Part shown: positions 44,042 through 53,285 of the stretch, one piece after another
How the letters are laid out: every line of letters starts with the position of its first letter
How positions within the stretch are numbered: the stretch's first letter is position 1
Program-made: the position numbers and the translations under genes
Origin: Leisingera daeponensis
GTDB lineage: Bacteria > Pseudomonadota > Alphaproteobacteria > Rhodobacterales > Rhodobacteraceae
Reading direction: 5' to 3'
Assembly: GCF_019801465.1 (NCBI RefSeq)
Contig: NZ_JAHVJA010000015.1
Location: 1 to 64,000 of the forward strand
Length of the DNA: 64,000 nucleotides
Notes under the pieces: model-generated
What the model saw: the letters and a program-made list of their open reading frames with translations, nothing else
Database searches by the model: none
What the model was told of the DNA's origin: nothing

Positions 44042-44121
44042 CTTTTTTCTATTCCGGTAAATCCATCATAAATTTGTTAACTTGAGCCTCTACCGCTCCC
44101 GGCGTCACATCAAACGCTGGG

Positions 44122-46182
44122 ATGGCCATGAAACTCCGTTGCTCTCTTCTTTCCTTCACCGCGCTGGCTGCATTGGGCGCGCCTGCGCTGGCAAACTGCC
44201 CTGCCGCAACCGTTGCTGATCCAATGGGCCTGAAGCCCGTCTTCCCGCAGCAGCTGGAACTGACGGAATTGCAGGAGGCCGCATCCTGCGAGATGGCGTT
44301 CGCGCAAAACCCGGCGATTGCCGATCTGAACGCCCGCATCCTTGGCAACAGCGTACTGCCTGCCGTGGCGGATCGCCTGCCGGCCGAGCCGCTGGTGGTG
44401 ATGCCATATGACACGATCGGCCAGTACGGCGGCATCATCACCGGCCTGTCCAAGGGCACTGAATCCGGAACCTCCGACCTGCTGTCGGTGCGCCACGTGA
44501 ACTTTGTCCGTTACGCCGACGATCTGCAGACCGTTGTGCCGAACATCGCCAAGAGCTGGTCCTGGAACGGGGATTACACGCAGCTGACCATCTCCCTTCG
44601 CGAGGGCCACAAGTGGTCGGACGGAAAAGCCTTTACCGCCGAGGACGTTGTCTTCTGGATGGACGACATCATCTACAACGCCGACATTTATGACAAAACC
44701 CCGGACCGCTGGCTGTTTGCCGGAGAAAAGGCCGTGGTGGAAGCGCTGGATGCCACCACCGTCAGGTTCACCTTCCCGGTGCCGACCCCGGGCATCCTGA
44801 ACCGATTTGCCGTGGATTACGGCCAGCCGTTCCAGCCCAAGCATTTCCTGGGCCAGTTCATGCCCAAACACAATGAAAACGCCGAAGCGCTGGCGCAGGA
44901 ATACGGCTTTGAGAACGCAGCTGCCGCAGTTGATTTCTATTACGGCGGATCAGACTGGAAAGACGTTCCCAGTCCATTGCTGAAAGACGCCGAGAAAGCC
45001 GCCAAGATCGGCCGTGCCGTGGTGCCGACGCTGGAAAGCCACATCGTTGTCGAGGAAACCTCAGAGGGCCGGAAGCTGGTGGCTAATCCCTATTTCCACC
45101 AGGTCGACACGGCGGGCAACCAGCTGCCCTATATCAACGAAATCGTCGAAAGCTATGTGGGCGACAAAGAGGTTCAGAACCTCAAGATCATGAACGGCGA
45201 AGTGGTCTGGAAACAGCAGGCCGTGTTCCTGGAGGATTTCCCCCTGCTGAAGGAGAACGAAGAGAAGGGCGGCTACACCATTAACTTCGCCCCCACCTTC
45301 GGCGAAAATGTCTTCTACTCCTTCAACCGCACCCACCAGGATGAGGTCCTGCGGCAAATCTTCTCGGACGTCCGCTTCAACCGCGCGATGTCGCTGGCGA
45401 TGAACCGGGACGAGATCAACGAGATCGTCTACCTGGGCCAGGGCAAGCCGATGCAGGGCGTGCCGGCCGAGCCCAAGACCGTTTCCTTCGTCTCTGACGG
45501 CGTGCTGAACCGTGACGTCGGCTATGATCCTGAAGCCGCCAAGGCCCTGCTGGCAGGGATGGGCCTGAAGGACAGCGATGGCGACGGCACCCTGGAGCGC
45601 CCGGACGGCAAGCCGCTGGTTGTGCGGCTGGTCTATTCCTCGCAGGGCGCGCCGGTGAAAATGCAGGAACTGGTCCGCGATTACTGGTCAGCCGTGGGCG
45701 TGCGGGTCGACCTGAAAGAGGTGACCTCGGACGAGTACCGCGCGGCAGGCAACAACAACGACCTGGACCTGACCGTCTGGAAATACGACGGCAATGCCGG
45801 CCCGACCATCAGCCAGGACGTGACCGCGTTCGTGCCGCCCTTCGGCGATTTCTTCAACCCGGGAACAGGGTTCGGCTGGGCCGCATGGAAGACCAGCGGC
45901 GGATCGGAAGGCATCGAGCCGCCGGCCGATATCAAGAAGCTGTGGGACCTCAGCGAGCGGTTCATCCAGGTCGAAATGGGCACGGATGCCAGCAACAAGC
46001 TGGGTGAGGAGATCGTCAGGATCCACACCGACAACATGCTGAAGATCGGCACTATCGGCGACATTGTGGCGCCCTTCCTGTACCGTAACGACCTGCAGAA
46101 CGTGAAGCCGATCAAGTCGAAGACCTACGACTTCTACTGGACCTACCCCTACCGCCCCGCGCAGTGGTGGCTGGAGCAGTAA
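44122..46182 (+). CDS. ABC transporter family-5 substrate-binding protein
   Basis: 686 residues, longer than the usual 530 for peptide-binding proteins and similar to the AgpA-type group of rhizobia. A signal peptide begins at KLRCSLLSFTALAALGAPAL (ATG 44122 or the in-frame ATG 44128). Family-5 features are the extracellular-solute block SWSWNGDYTQLTISLREGHK, WSDGKAFTAEDVVFWMDDI and RFNRAMSLAMNRDEINEIVY. It delivers a peptide, opine or oligosaccharide to the two permeases downstream. Cargo is not evident. Confidence 0.88.
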   Translation: MAMKLRCSLLSFTALAALGAPALANCPAATVADPMGLKPVFPQQLELTELQEAASCEMAFAQNPAIADLNARILGNSVLPAVADRLPAEPLVVMPYDTIGQYGGIITGLSKGTESGTSDLLSVRHVNFVRYADDLQTVVPNIAKSWSWNGDYTQLTISLREGHKWSDGKAFTAEDVVFWMDDIIYNADIYDKTPDRWLFAGEKAVVEALDATTVRFTFPVPTPGILNRFAVDYGQPFQPKHFLGQFMPKHNENAEALAQEYGFENAAAAVDFYYGGSDWKDVPSPLLKDAEKAAKIGRAVVPTLESHIVVEETSEGRKLVANPYFHQVDTAGNQLPYINEIVESYVGDKEVQNLKIMNGEVVWKQQAVFLEDFPLLKENEEKGGYTINFAPTFGENVFYSFNRTHQDEVLRQIFSDVRFNRAMSLAMNRDEINEIVYLGQGKPMQGVPAEPKTVSFVSDGVLNRDVGYDPEAAKALLAGMGLKDSDGDGTLERPDGKPLVVRLVYSSQGAPVKMQELVRDYWSAVGVRVDLKEVTSDEYRAAGNNNDLDLTVWKYDGNAGPTISQDVTAFVPPFGDFFNPGTGFGWAAWKTSGGSEGIEPPADIKKLWDLSERFIQVEMGTDASNKLGEEIVRIHTDNMLKIGTIGDIVAPFLYRNDLQNVKPIKSKTYDFYWTYPYRPAQWWLEQ

Positions 46183-46271
46183 TCCGCCCTCAGACCCGAC
46201 AACACACCGGGGCGCAGCTGGCCTGCGCTCCGGCCTCAGTCCTCTTGCGGGCTGACTTAGGAGATACCGCT

Positions 46272-47264
46272 TTGCTCAGATTCACTCTGGAACGATTTGC
46301 GGGAATGGTTGTCACGATGCTGCTGGTATCGGTGATGGTCTTCCTGATCATGGAAATACCGCCTGGGGACTATGCGGACCGCTACGCTTTCCGGAAGTAC
46401 TCCGGAACCGGGGTGAATGTGACCGAGGCGGATATCGAAGCGATCCGGCGCGATCTGGGTTTGGATCAGCCGATGCTGCTGCGCTATTTCGACTGGATCG
46501 GCGGCATCGTGTTGCGCGGCGATTTCGGGCAGGCGTTTGCTTTTGAAACCTCCGTCGCCAAGGTGATCGGCGATAAGGTCTGGCTGACCGCAGGCATCCT
46601 GTTTGCGACCCTGCTGCTTACCTATCTGGTGTCGATACCCGTGGGCATCTACGCCGCCGTGCGCCGCGGCTCGGCGGTGGATTATGGCCTCACGGTGTTT
46701 TCCTACCTGGGCCTGGCGCTGCCGAATTTCCTGCTGGCGCTGGTGATGCTCTACTTCGCCAACCGCTGGTTCGGCGCCGATATCGGCGGGCTGTTCTCGG
46801 ACCAGTACCGCGACGCGCCCTGGTCGCTGGCCAAGGCATGGGACATGGCAAAGCACCTGTGGCTGTCTGCGGTGGTGCTGGCCTGGTCGGCGGTGGCCTA
46901 CCAGATCCAGACGGTGCGGGCGACGATGTCGGACGAGCTGAACAAGCTTTCGGTCACGGCAGCCCGGGCGCGCGGGGTGCCGGAGTTGAAACTGCTCGTC
47001 AAATACCCGGCCCGGCTGGCGATCAACCCGGTGGTGTCCACCATCGGCTTTGACGTGAACCGCATTTTCTCGGAGCTGCCGATTGTGGCGGTGGTGCTGG
47101 GGCTGACCGAGTTGGGGGAGTTGCTGCTCAAGGCTTACCTCGACCTCGACATGAACGTGGCTGGTGCGATCCTGCTGCTGCTGACCTTTGCCATCGTGTT
47201 CATGAACTTCCTGTCCGACCTGCTGCTGGGCTGGCTGGATCCGCGTATCAAACTGGGGGTTTGA
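46272..47264 (+). CDS. ABC transporter permease (DppB/OppB type)
   Basis: 330 residues from TTG 46272, preceded by AGGAGA at a good distance; the frame further upstream overlaps the binding-protein gene and has no family match. It has about six membrane segments and the EAA-like loop in ELNKLSVTAARARGVPELKL. The first segment is MVVTMLLVSVMVFLIMEIPP. It pairs with the second permease. Confidence 0.88.
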   Translation: MLRFTLERFAGMVVTMLLVSVMVFLIMEIPPGDYADRYAFRKYSGTGVNVTEADIEAIRRDLGLDQPMLLRYFDWIGGIVLRGDFGQAFAFETSVAKVIGDKVWLTAGILFATLLLTYLVSIPVGIYAAVRRGSAVDYGLTVFSYLGLALPNFLLALVMLYFANRWFGADIGGLFSDQYRDAPWSLAKAWDMAKHLWLSAVVLAWSAVAYQIQTVRATMSDELNKLSVTAARARGVPELKLLVKYPARLAINPVVSTIGFDVNRIFSELPIVAVVLGLTELGELLLKAYLDLDMNVAGAILLLLTFAIVFMNFLSDLLLGWLDPRIKLGV

Positions 47265-47267
47265 GCG

Positions 47268-48428
47268 ATGAGTGACGCAACCCATCTGACGGGTGACCTG
47301 ACGGTAGCCGGGGCCTGCGAGCATGAGGCCCGGCTGAAGTACTATTCCGCCTCGCAATGGACGCTGATCTGGTGGCGCTTCCGCCGCCACCGCGCCGCGA
47401 TGGTTGCTGCCGCGCTGCTGGGGGTGATGGCGCTGGCCGGGATCTTTGCCGAGTTCGTAGCGCCCTACGGGCCGGTGACGCGGGACACGCAGTATATCGA
47501 AGGTGCGCCGCAAATACCGAAATTCTGCGATGCGGCCGGCTGTTCGTTCGTGCCCTTCATCAACGGCACCAAAACCGAGCGCGACCCGGTGACGCTGCGT
47601 GCGATTTCGGTGCCGGACCCGGAGGTGCGCCATTACGTGCAGTTTTACGTGAAGGGCGAGATGGTCAAGCTGCTGGGCTTTATCCCGATTGACCGGCACC
47701 TGATCGGCCTCCGCCCGGAATCCGGCCAGAAAATCCATTTCTGGGGCACAGATGATCTGGGACGGGACGTGTTCAGCCGCACGATCTATGCTACCCGCAC
47801 GTCGCTTTCGATCGGCGTGCTGGGAGTGCTGATCTCCTTTGTGCTTGCGCTGATCATCGGCGGTGCGGCCGGCTACTTGGGCGGCATGACCGACAACGTG
47901 ATCCAGCGGGCGACCGAAGTGATCCGGGTGGTGCCGATCATTCCGCTGTACATGGGGCTGGCGGCGGCGATGCCCAAGGAATGGTCGACGACGCAGGTCT
48001 ACTTTGCGATGACACTGATCCTGGGCCTTTTCGGCTGGCCGACACTGGCGCGGCGCATCCGTTCGCAGCTGCTGTCGATCCGCAATGAGGATTACGTGAT
48101 CGCGGCACGGCTGGCCGGTGCCCGGCCGGGACGGATCATCGCACAGCACATGCTGCCGGGCTTTACCAGCTTCATCATTGTCGATCTGGTGATCTCCTTT
48201 CCTTACATGATCCTGTCGGAAACCGCGCTGAGCTTTGTCGGCCTGGGCCTGCGGCCGCCGTCGGTGTCCTGGGGCGTGCTGCTGCAGCAGGCGCAATCCG
48301 TGCGCGCGATCGAGCAGACGCCGTGGCTGTTCATCCCTGCAGTTTTTGTCGTGGTGGCGGTTCTGGCCTTCACCGTGATCGGTGACGGGCTGCGCGATGC
48401 GGCAGACCCCTATGCGGAGGCAAGCTGA
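47268..48428 (+). CDS. ABC transporter permease (DppC/OppC type) with large periplasmic insertion
   Basis: 386 residues, about 90 more than DppC. The first membrane segment (AAMVVAALLGVMALAGIFAEF in the protein's start region) is followed by a loop of roughly 100 residues holding CDAAGCSFVPF. The standard core begins at HFWGTDDLGRDVFSRTIYAT. The EAA loop is EDYVIAARLAGARPGRIIAQ. The insert may contact the large binding protein. It begins 4 bases after the first permease. Confidence 0.87.
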   Translation: MSDATHLTGDLTVAGACEHEARLKYYSASQWTLIWWRFRRHRAAMVAAALLGVMALAGIFAEFVAPYGPVTRDTQYIEGAPQIPKFCDAAGCSFVPFINGTKTERDPVTLRAISVPDPEVRHYVQFYVKGEMVKLLGFIPIDRHLIGLRPESGQKIHFWGTDDLGRDVFSRTIYATRTSLSIGVLGVLISFVLALIIGGAAGYLGGMTDNVIQRATEVIRVVPIIPLYMGLAAAMPKEWSTTQVYFAMTLILGLFGWPTLARRIRSQLLSIRNEDYVIAARLAGARPGRIIAQHMLPGFTSFIIVDLVISFPYMILSETALSFVGLGLRPPSVSWGVLLQQAQSVRAIEQTPWLFIPAVFVVVAVLAFTVIGDGLRDAADPYAEAS

Positions 48429-48429
48429 C

Positions 48430-49440
48430 ATGTCCAAGATGCTGAGTGTTGAGAACCTGTCGATTTCCTTTCGCACCGACGAAGGTGTGATCACTCCGGT
48501 GAAGGGCGTCAGCTTCACGGTCGAAAAAGGCCGGACGCTGGGGCTGGTCGGAGAGTCAGGCTCGGGCAAATCGATCTCCACCAAGGCTCTAATGCAGCTG
48601 TTGCCGGGAACAGCCCGTTTGGGGGCGGCCAGCAGGATGATCTACACCGCCAAGGACGGGCAGCAGATCTCCCTGGGCAACCTGAGGCACGGCAGCAAGG
48701 AGCTGCGGCGCATCCGGGGCGGAGAGATCGGGATGATATTCCAGGAGCCGATGGCCAGCTTCTCGCCGGTCTACACCATCGGCAACCAGATGATGGAAGC
48801 CATCATGCTGCACCGCGGCCTGAAAAAGCGCGAGGCACGGCAGTTTGCCATCGGGATGCTGAACAAGGTCGGCATTTCCAATGCCGCGGCGCGGGTGGAC
48901 CAGTACCCGCATGAACTGTCGGGCGGTATGCGCCAGCGGGCGATGATCGCGCTGACCCTGTCCGCAGGCCCGGCGCTGCTGATCGCCGATGAGCCGACCA
49001 CGGCGCTGGACGTGACCATCCAGGCGCAGGTACTGGATCTGATGCGGGATTTGCAGCGGGAGCTGGGAATGGGGATGATCTTCATCACCCATGACCTGGG
49101 TGTGATTGCGCAGATTGCGGACGACGTGGCGGTGATGTACCTGGGCACAATTGTCGAGCGCGGCCCCGCCAAGGAGGTGATCCGCAACCCGCAGCACCCC
49201 TATACCCAGGGGCTGCTGGACGCGATCCCCAGTCTGGATCATCTGCACGACCGCCTGAAGCCGGTGCCCGGCGACATTCCGAGCCCCACGGCACGCCCCG
49301 GTGGCTGCCCTTTCCACACCCGCTGCACCCAGGCCATCGCGGGCACCTGTGAAGTGCATGAGCCGCCGGAAACCTCGGCAATTCCAGGCTGCGCGGTGCG
49401 CTGCTGGCTGCACACCAGCCAGGGACGGAGCGCAGCATGA
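48430..49440 (+). CDS. oligopeptide-type ABC transporter ATPase (DppD-like)
   Basis: 336 residues from ATG 48430. Walker A GESGSGKSISTKAL, Q-loop IFQEPMASFSPVYTIGNQMM, signature ELSGGMRQRAMIALTLS, Walker B ALLIADEPTTALD. The C-terminal oligopeptide-family extension has the iron-sulfur-like cysteine set GGCPFHTRCTQAIAGTCEVH. It energises import together with the next ATPase and overlaps it by 4 bases. Confidence 0.9.
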   Translation: MSKMLSVENLSISFRTDEGVITPVKGVSFTVEKGRTLGLVGESGSGKSISTKALMQLLPGTARLGAASRMIYTAKDGQQISLGNLRHGSKELRRIRGGEIGMIFQEPMASFSPVYTIGNQMMEAIMLHRGLKKREARQFAIGMLNKVGISNAAARVDQYPHELSGGMRQRAMIALTLSAGPALLIADEPTTALDVTIQAQVLDLMRDLQRELGMGMIFITHDLGVIAQIADDVAVMYLGTIVERGPAKEVIRNPQHPYTQGLLDAIPSLDHLHDRLKPVPGDIPSPTARPGGCPFHTRCTQAIAGTCEVHEPPETSAIPGCAVRCWLHTSQGRSAA

Positions 49441-50540
49441 GCAAGCACAAGGACACGCTGATCGAAGTCAGGGACCTGTCAGTTCATTTCCCGATCAAAA
49501 CCCGAAAGCTGTTCAAGACCGAAGTGCAGATGCTGCGTGCGGTGGACGGGGTGAGCTTTGACATCAAGCGGGGCGAGACGGTGGGCCTTGTGGGCGAATC
49601 CGGTTCCGGCAAGACCACCGTGGGCCGCGCCATCCTGCGTGCCATCGACCCGACGGACGGCGAGGTGATTTTTCACCGCAAGAAAAAGGGCGGCATCGAC
49701 CTGGCGCATGCCTCGGAGGCCGAGTTGCGCAAGGTCCGGTCCAAGTTGAACATGGCTTTTGGTGAAAGCGGCGGCGGCATCAAGGTGCATAACCTGGCCG
49801 ACGACCTGCTGCGGGCCTTCCGTCCGGAGATGAGCCTGGTGTTCCAGGATCCCTATTCGTCGCTGAACCCGCGGATGACGGTGCGCGATATCATTGCCGA
49901 GCCGCTGATCGCCTCCGGTAAATACAAGAACCGCGAGAAGGTCGACGCCCGGGTGCGTGAGATTGCCGCCCGCTGCAAGCTGAACCTGGAGCACCTGCGC
50001 CGCTTTCCGCATGCGTTTTCCGGCGGCCAGCGGCAGCGGATCTGCATTGCGCGGGCGCTGGTCAGCAAACCGAAGTTCGTGGTCTGCGACGAAAGCGTTT
50101 CGGCGCTGGACGTTTCCATTCAGGCCGAGATCGTGAATCTGCTGAAGGATCTGCAGGAGGAAACGGGCGTTTCCTTCCTGTTCATCGCCCATGACCTGAG
50201 TGTTGTCGCGCAGATGTCGCACCGGGTGGCGGTGCTGTATGTCGGCAAGTTGGTGGAATATGCGCCGACAGAGAAGCTCTTCTTCGCGCCCAAGCATCCC
50301 TATACCCATGCGCTGCTCAGTGCGATCCCGTCGGCTGACCCCGATGCCGGATTCGATCCGATCCGGCTGCAGGGGGAAATCCCGAACCCGCTGGCGGCGC
50401 CCTCCGGCTGCCGCTTCCATACCCGGTGCCCGTTTGCCAGGGACCGCTGCAGCGCTGAGCAGCCGGAATGGCGCGAGATTGAGCCGGATCACTTTGTCGC
50501 GTGCCACTACGCCAAGGAGTTCAATTTCAGTAGAAGCTGA
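49437..50540 (+). CDS. oligopeptide-type ABC transporter ATPase (DppF-like)
   Basis: 367 residues. Walker [17 protein letters not shown]-loop [20 protein letters not shown], signature [17 protein letters not shown], Walker [13 protein letters not shown], and the C-terminal [20 protein letters not shown]. An insertion of some 35 residues between Walker A and the Q-loop ([20 protein letters not shown] and following) is longer than in DppF. The last gene of the five-gene operon; an insertion sequence starts about 85 bases later. Confidence 0.9.
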   Translation: MSKHKDTLIEVRDLSVHFPIKTRKLFKTEVQMLRAVDGVSFDIKRGETVGLVGESGSGKTTVGRAILRAIDPTDGEVIFHRKKKGGIDLAHASEAELRKVRSKLNMAFGESGGGIKVHNLADDLLRAFRPEMSLVFQDPYSSLNPRMTVRDIIAEPLIASGKYKNREKVDARVREIAARCKLNLEHLRRFPHAFSGGQRQRICIARALVSKPKFVVCDESVSALDVSIQAEIVNLLKDLQEETGVSFLFIAHDLSVVAQMSHRVAVLYVGKLVEYAPTEKLFFAPKHPYTHALLSAIPSADPDAGFDPIRLQGEIPNPLAAPSGCRFHTRCPFARDRCSAEQPEWREIEPDHFVACHYAKEFNFSRS

Positions 50541-50625
50541 AAGGGGCAGAGGTCTGCGATGCAAAAGGAGGTGCGCTGGACCGCACCAATTTTTGCAGTG
50601 GCTGCGTATGATCGGCGCTGCTCTC

Positions 50626-51671
50626 TGACGTGCTCCCCTGAAAAGTCCGCGATTTGAAGTTAGCCTGTTCTCCAAGCGAGGAGACAGACGATGCGGAAAA
50701 GCCGTTTCAGCGAAGAGCAGATCATTGGCATCCTGAAGGAGCACCAAGCCGGAATGGGGGCGAAGGAACTGTGCCGGAAGCACGGCATCAGCGATGGCAC
50801 TTTCTACAAATGGCGTTCGAAGTATGGCCGCATGGATGTGTCCGAGGCCAAGAGGCTGAAGGCTCTGGAGATCGAGAACGCCAAGCTCAAGAAGATGTTG
50901 GCCGAGCACATGCTTGATGTGGCCACGCTGAAGGAAATGCTGGGAAAAAACTTTTGAAGCCCGGTGCAAGGCGGAGAGCCGTGGACTGGGCCATGACAGA
51001 GAAGAACTACAACCAGCGGCGGGCCTGTGCCCTGGCCGGGATCGATCCGCGCGTCTATCGGCGTGGATCAACCAGGCCTGCGGACGCCGAGTTGCGAGAG
51101 AGGCTGAAGGAGCTGTCCAGCGAACGGCGGCGCTTCGGCTATCGTCGGCTGCACCTGCTGCTCGGCCGCGAGGGCTGGAAGGTGAACTGGAAGAAGCTCT
51201 ACCGGATCTTCCGCGAAGAGGGGCTGAGCGTGCGCAAGCGCGGCGGGCGGAAACGCGCCATCGGGACGCGTGCGCCCATGGCGATCCCGCAAGGGCCGAA
51301 CCAGAGATGGTCGCTGGACTTCGTCTCGGACAGCCTGCCCGATGGCCGCCGATTCCGGGTGCTATGCGTCATAGATGACTTCAGCCGGGAATGCCTGGCC
51401 GCGGTCGTGGACACCTCACTCTCCGGTCAGCGGGTTGCCCGTGAGCTCGATAATATCGCCCGAACGCGTGGCTATCCCTGCATGGTGGTCAGCGATAATG
51501 GGACCGAACTGACGTCGAATGCCATTCTGAAATGGCAGGAAGACCGGAAGGTCGAGTGGCACTACATCGCGCCAGGCAAGCCCATGCAGAACGGCTTTGT
51601 CGAAAGCTTCAACGGCCGCCTCCGGGACGAGTGCCTGAACGAGCACTTGTTCGCCAACCTGCGCTACGCCA
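50626..51671 (+). mobile_element. IS3-family insertion sequence, 3' end missing
   Basis: The left end starts about 50626 (TGACGTGCTCCCCTGAAAAG), 65 bases before OrfA. OrfA and OrfB follow in the -1 relation. The 3' end of OrfB, the right inverted repeat and the second target repeat are absent. From about 51665-51672 the sequence becomes the antisense of a YeiH-like gene. A deletion next to the element has removed both the end of the element and the rest of that gene. Confidence 0.75.
50691..50957 (+). CDS. IS3-family transposase OrfA
   Basis: 88 residues. Helix-turn-helix [46 protein letters not shown], then a leucine-zipper-like coiled coil ([20 protein letters not shown]). It binds the element ends. 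A slippery A6C run near 50943-50951, just before the stop, would allow -1 frameshifting to make the OrfAB fusion transposase. Confidence 0.88.
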   Translation: MRKSRFSEEQIIGILKEHQAGMGAKELCRKHGISDGTFYKWRSKYGRMDVSEAKRLKALEIENAKLKKMLAEHMLDVATLKEMLGKNF

Positions 51672-51858
51672 AAACGCAACACGCTGCGCACGGTGAAGTC
51701 GATGCCTGCGCGACAAGTCTCTTCCGCGCTGAGAAACTGCAGCGCGATGCCGAGGAGCAGTGCCATCAGCATTGCAGGCGCGCCATAGTGTCCCGAAGTA
51801 AACTGCGCGGCGACGGCCACGACAATAGACACCAGAACACCCCGCGCACGGGACCGTA
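50954..51858 (+). pseudogene. IS3-family transposase OrfB, 3' truncated
   Basis: The catalytic domain is read as far as [12 protein letters not shown] (about 51671) and then runs into unrelated sequence up to a stop at 51859. The DDE triad is visible: D in [13 protein letters not shown] in [12 protein letters not shown] and E in [14 protein letters not shown]. The last 40 or so residues found in intact copies (the AAWRxDYNxxRPHSSL region) are missing. It starts at TTG 50954 in the -1 frame to OrfA. Confidence 0.8.
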
Positions 51859-51907
51859 GGACCTGTACCGGATCGATACTTCCAAATTGGACAACCGGCT
51901 GGTACAT
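51672..51907 (-). pseudogene. YeiH/UPF0324 putative sulfate/sulfite exporter, N-terminal fragment
   Basis: About 78 codons from ATG 51907. The fragment has [40 protein letters not shown] and [18 protein letters not shown], the N-terminal membrane segments of the YeiH family (putative sulfate exporter; some members are named TauZ in sulfonate clusters). It is cut by the insertion-sequence remnant. It lies downstream of the HisD-like gene on the same strand, so it was the last gene of the cysteate operon. An anion exporter is what a desulfonating pathway needs to remove sulfite or sulfate. Confidence 0.75.
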
Positions 51908-52015
51908 ATTCGTTTTTCCGGTTTCCTGGTGGCAATGAAGGACTGTTCGGCGACGTCGTTTCAGATTGACGTCCCCGTTTTCGAGATTCGCTGGCCTGGA
52001 AGGCGCGCGAGGGTG

Positions 52016-53281
52016 TTAGCTCAGACGCAGTTCCGCCGCCCGGGCATGACCCTCCATGCCTTCCATCCGGCTGATCCGCGCTGTGCGCAGCGCCAGTTCA
52101 TGAGACGCTGCTGCATTGCTGCGTTGCCAGGTGACGGTCTTGGTAAACTTGTGCACCGACAAGCCGCCAGTATAGCGTGCCGCGCCACTGGTGGGCAGGA
52201 CATGGTTCGGGCCGGAGGTCTTGTCACCGAAGGACACCGTGGTTTCTTTGCCCAGAAACAGCGAGCCATAAGCGGACAGACGGTCCAGCCACCAATCGAG
52301 ATCTTCGGCTTGGACCTGCAGGTGCTCGGGAGCGTAGCGGTCACTGACTTGGGCTGCTTCTTGACGGCTGTCGCAATGGATGACTTCGGCGCGATCTGCC
52401 CAGGCCTGGCGAGCAGCCGACTGGTTGGGCTCCGGCAGCTGGCTGATCAGGCCCTCCGCACGGGCCATGACACCTTCGGCAAGGTTCCGGCAGGTTGTGA
52501 CCAGCCAGACGGGGCTGTCGGCACCGTGTTCCGCCTGGCTGACCAGATCCCAGGCAACCGTTTCGACCTCAGCGGTATGGTCGGCAATGACGAGCGAGTC
52601 CGTCGGCCCGGCGAACATGTCGATCCCCACTTCTCCAAACAGCATCCGCTTGGCCTCGGCGACATACGAGTTGCCCGGGCCGACCAGAATATCGGCGGGT
52701 TTGGCCCCAAACAGGCCCTCGGCCATGGCGGCAATGGCCTGTATCCCTCCCAAGTTGAGGATCAGATCCGCACCGCACAGATCCATCGCATAGATGATCG
52801 CATCCGGTATGCCGGTTTCCGGCCGGGTTGGCGAAACTGCCGTAATATGTTTGACTCCGGCCACTTTGGCGGTGGTGATCGTCATCAGAGCGCTGGCAAT
52901 ATGGCTGTAGCGGCCGCCAGGCACATAACAGCCGGCGCTGGAGACCGGTATCTGCTTCTGGCCTGCGATAAGGCCCGGAATGACTTCAATCTCGCACTCC
53001 GCCATCGTCGCTTTCTGGGCTTCAGCAAAACGGCGGATATTGGCATGCGCGAACTGAATATCGTCCTTCAGCTCCTGCGAGACGCGAGCACAGGCGGCCG
53101 CCCGGTTTTCGTCGGACAGCACGATGTCGCCAGTCCAGCCGTCCAATTGTTCTGCATAGCGCCTAACGGCCTCTTCGCCCTCACGTTCGATGTTGGCTAG
53201 CATGACAGAGACAAGGTCTCGAATGTCGCTGTTTTCCGCCTCAGGCCGCGGGGCGGCCTTTTTCAGGTAGGTAATTGCCAT
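52016..53281 (-). CDS. histidinol-dehydrogenase-family enzyme (HpsN-like)
   Basis: 421 residues from ATG 53281. HisD fold with all key parts: GCYVPGGRYSHIASALMTIT, VGPGNSYVAEAKRMLFGEVG, zinc ligands in SQAEHGADSP and YAPEHLQV, and NHVLPTSGAARY. HisD enzymes oxidise a primary alcohol to a carboxylate in two NAD steps. In roseobacters a close relative, HpsN, converts dihydroxypropanesulfonate to sulfolactate. Placement with cysteate sulfo-lyase and not with his genes argues against histidine biosynthesis. Likely substrate is a C3 sulfonate alcohol such as cysteinolate (the sulfonate analogue of histidinol) or dihydroxypropanesulfonate. Confidence 0.85.
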   Translation of the reverse strand: MAITYLKKAAPRPEAENSDIRDLVSVMLANIEREGEEAVRRYAEQLDGWTGDIVLSDENRAAACARVSQELKDDIQFAHANIRRFAEAQKATMAECEIEVIPGLIAGQKQIPVSSAGCYVPGGRYSHIASALMTITTAKVAGVKHITAVSPTRPETGIPDAIIYAMDLCGADLILNLGGIQAIAAMAEGLFGAKPADILVGPGNSYVAEAKRMLFGEVGIDMFAGPTDSLVIADHTAEVETVAWDLVSQAEHGADSPVWLVTTCRNLAEGVMARAEGLISQLPEPNQSAARQAWADRAEVIHCDSRQEAAQVSDRYAPEHLQVQAEDLDWWLDRLSAYGSLFLGKETTVSFGDKTSGPNHVLPTSGAARYTGGLSVHKFTKTVTWQRSNAAASHELALRTARISRMEGMEGHARAAELRLS

Positions 53282-53285
53282 TGGA

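Noticed and set aside
46257-48584. 775-residue minus-strand open frame
   Set aside because: Antisense to the two permease genes and part of the ATPase gene; no motif.
51887-53200. 437-residue plus-strand open frame
   Set aside because: Antisense to the HisD-like gene, whose active-site motifs are all in place.
52016-53281. Histidine biosynthesis hisD
   Set aside because: No other his gene is near and the operon holds CuyA, a racemase and an exporter remnant; an HpsN-like sulfonate role fits better.
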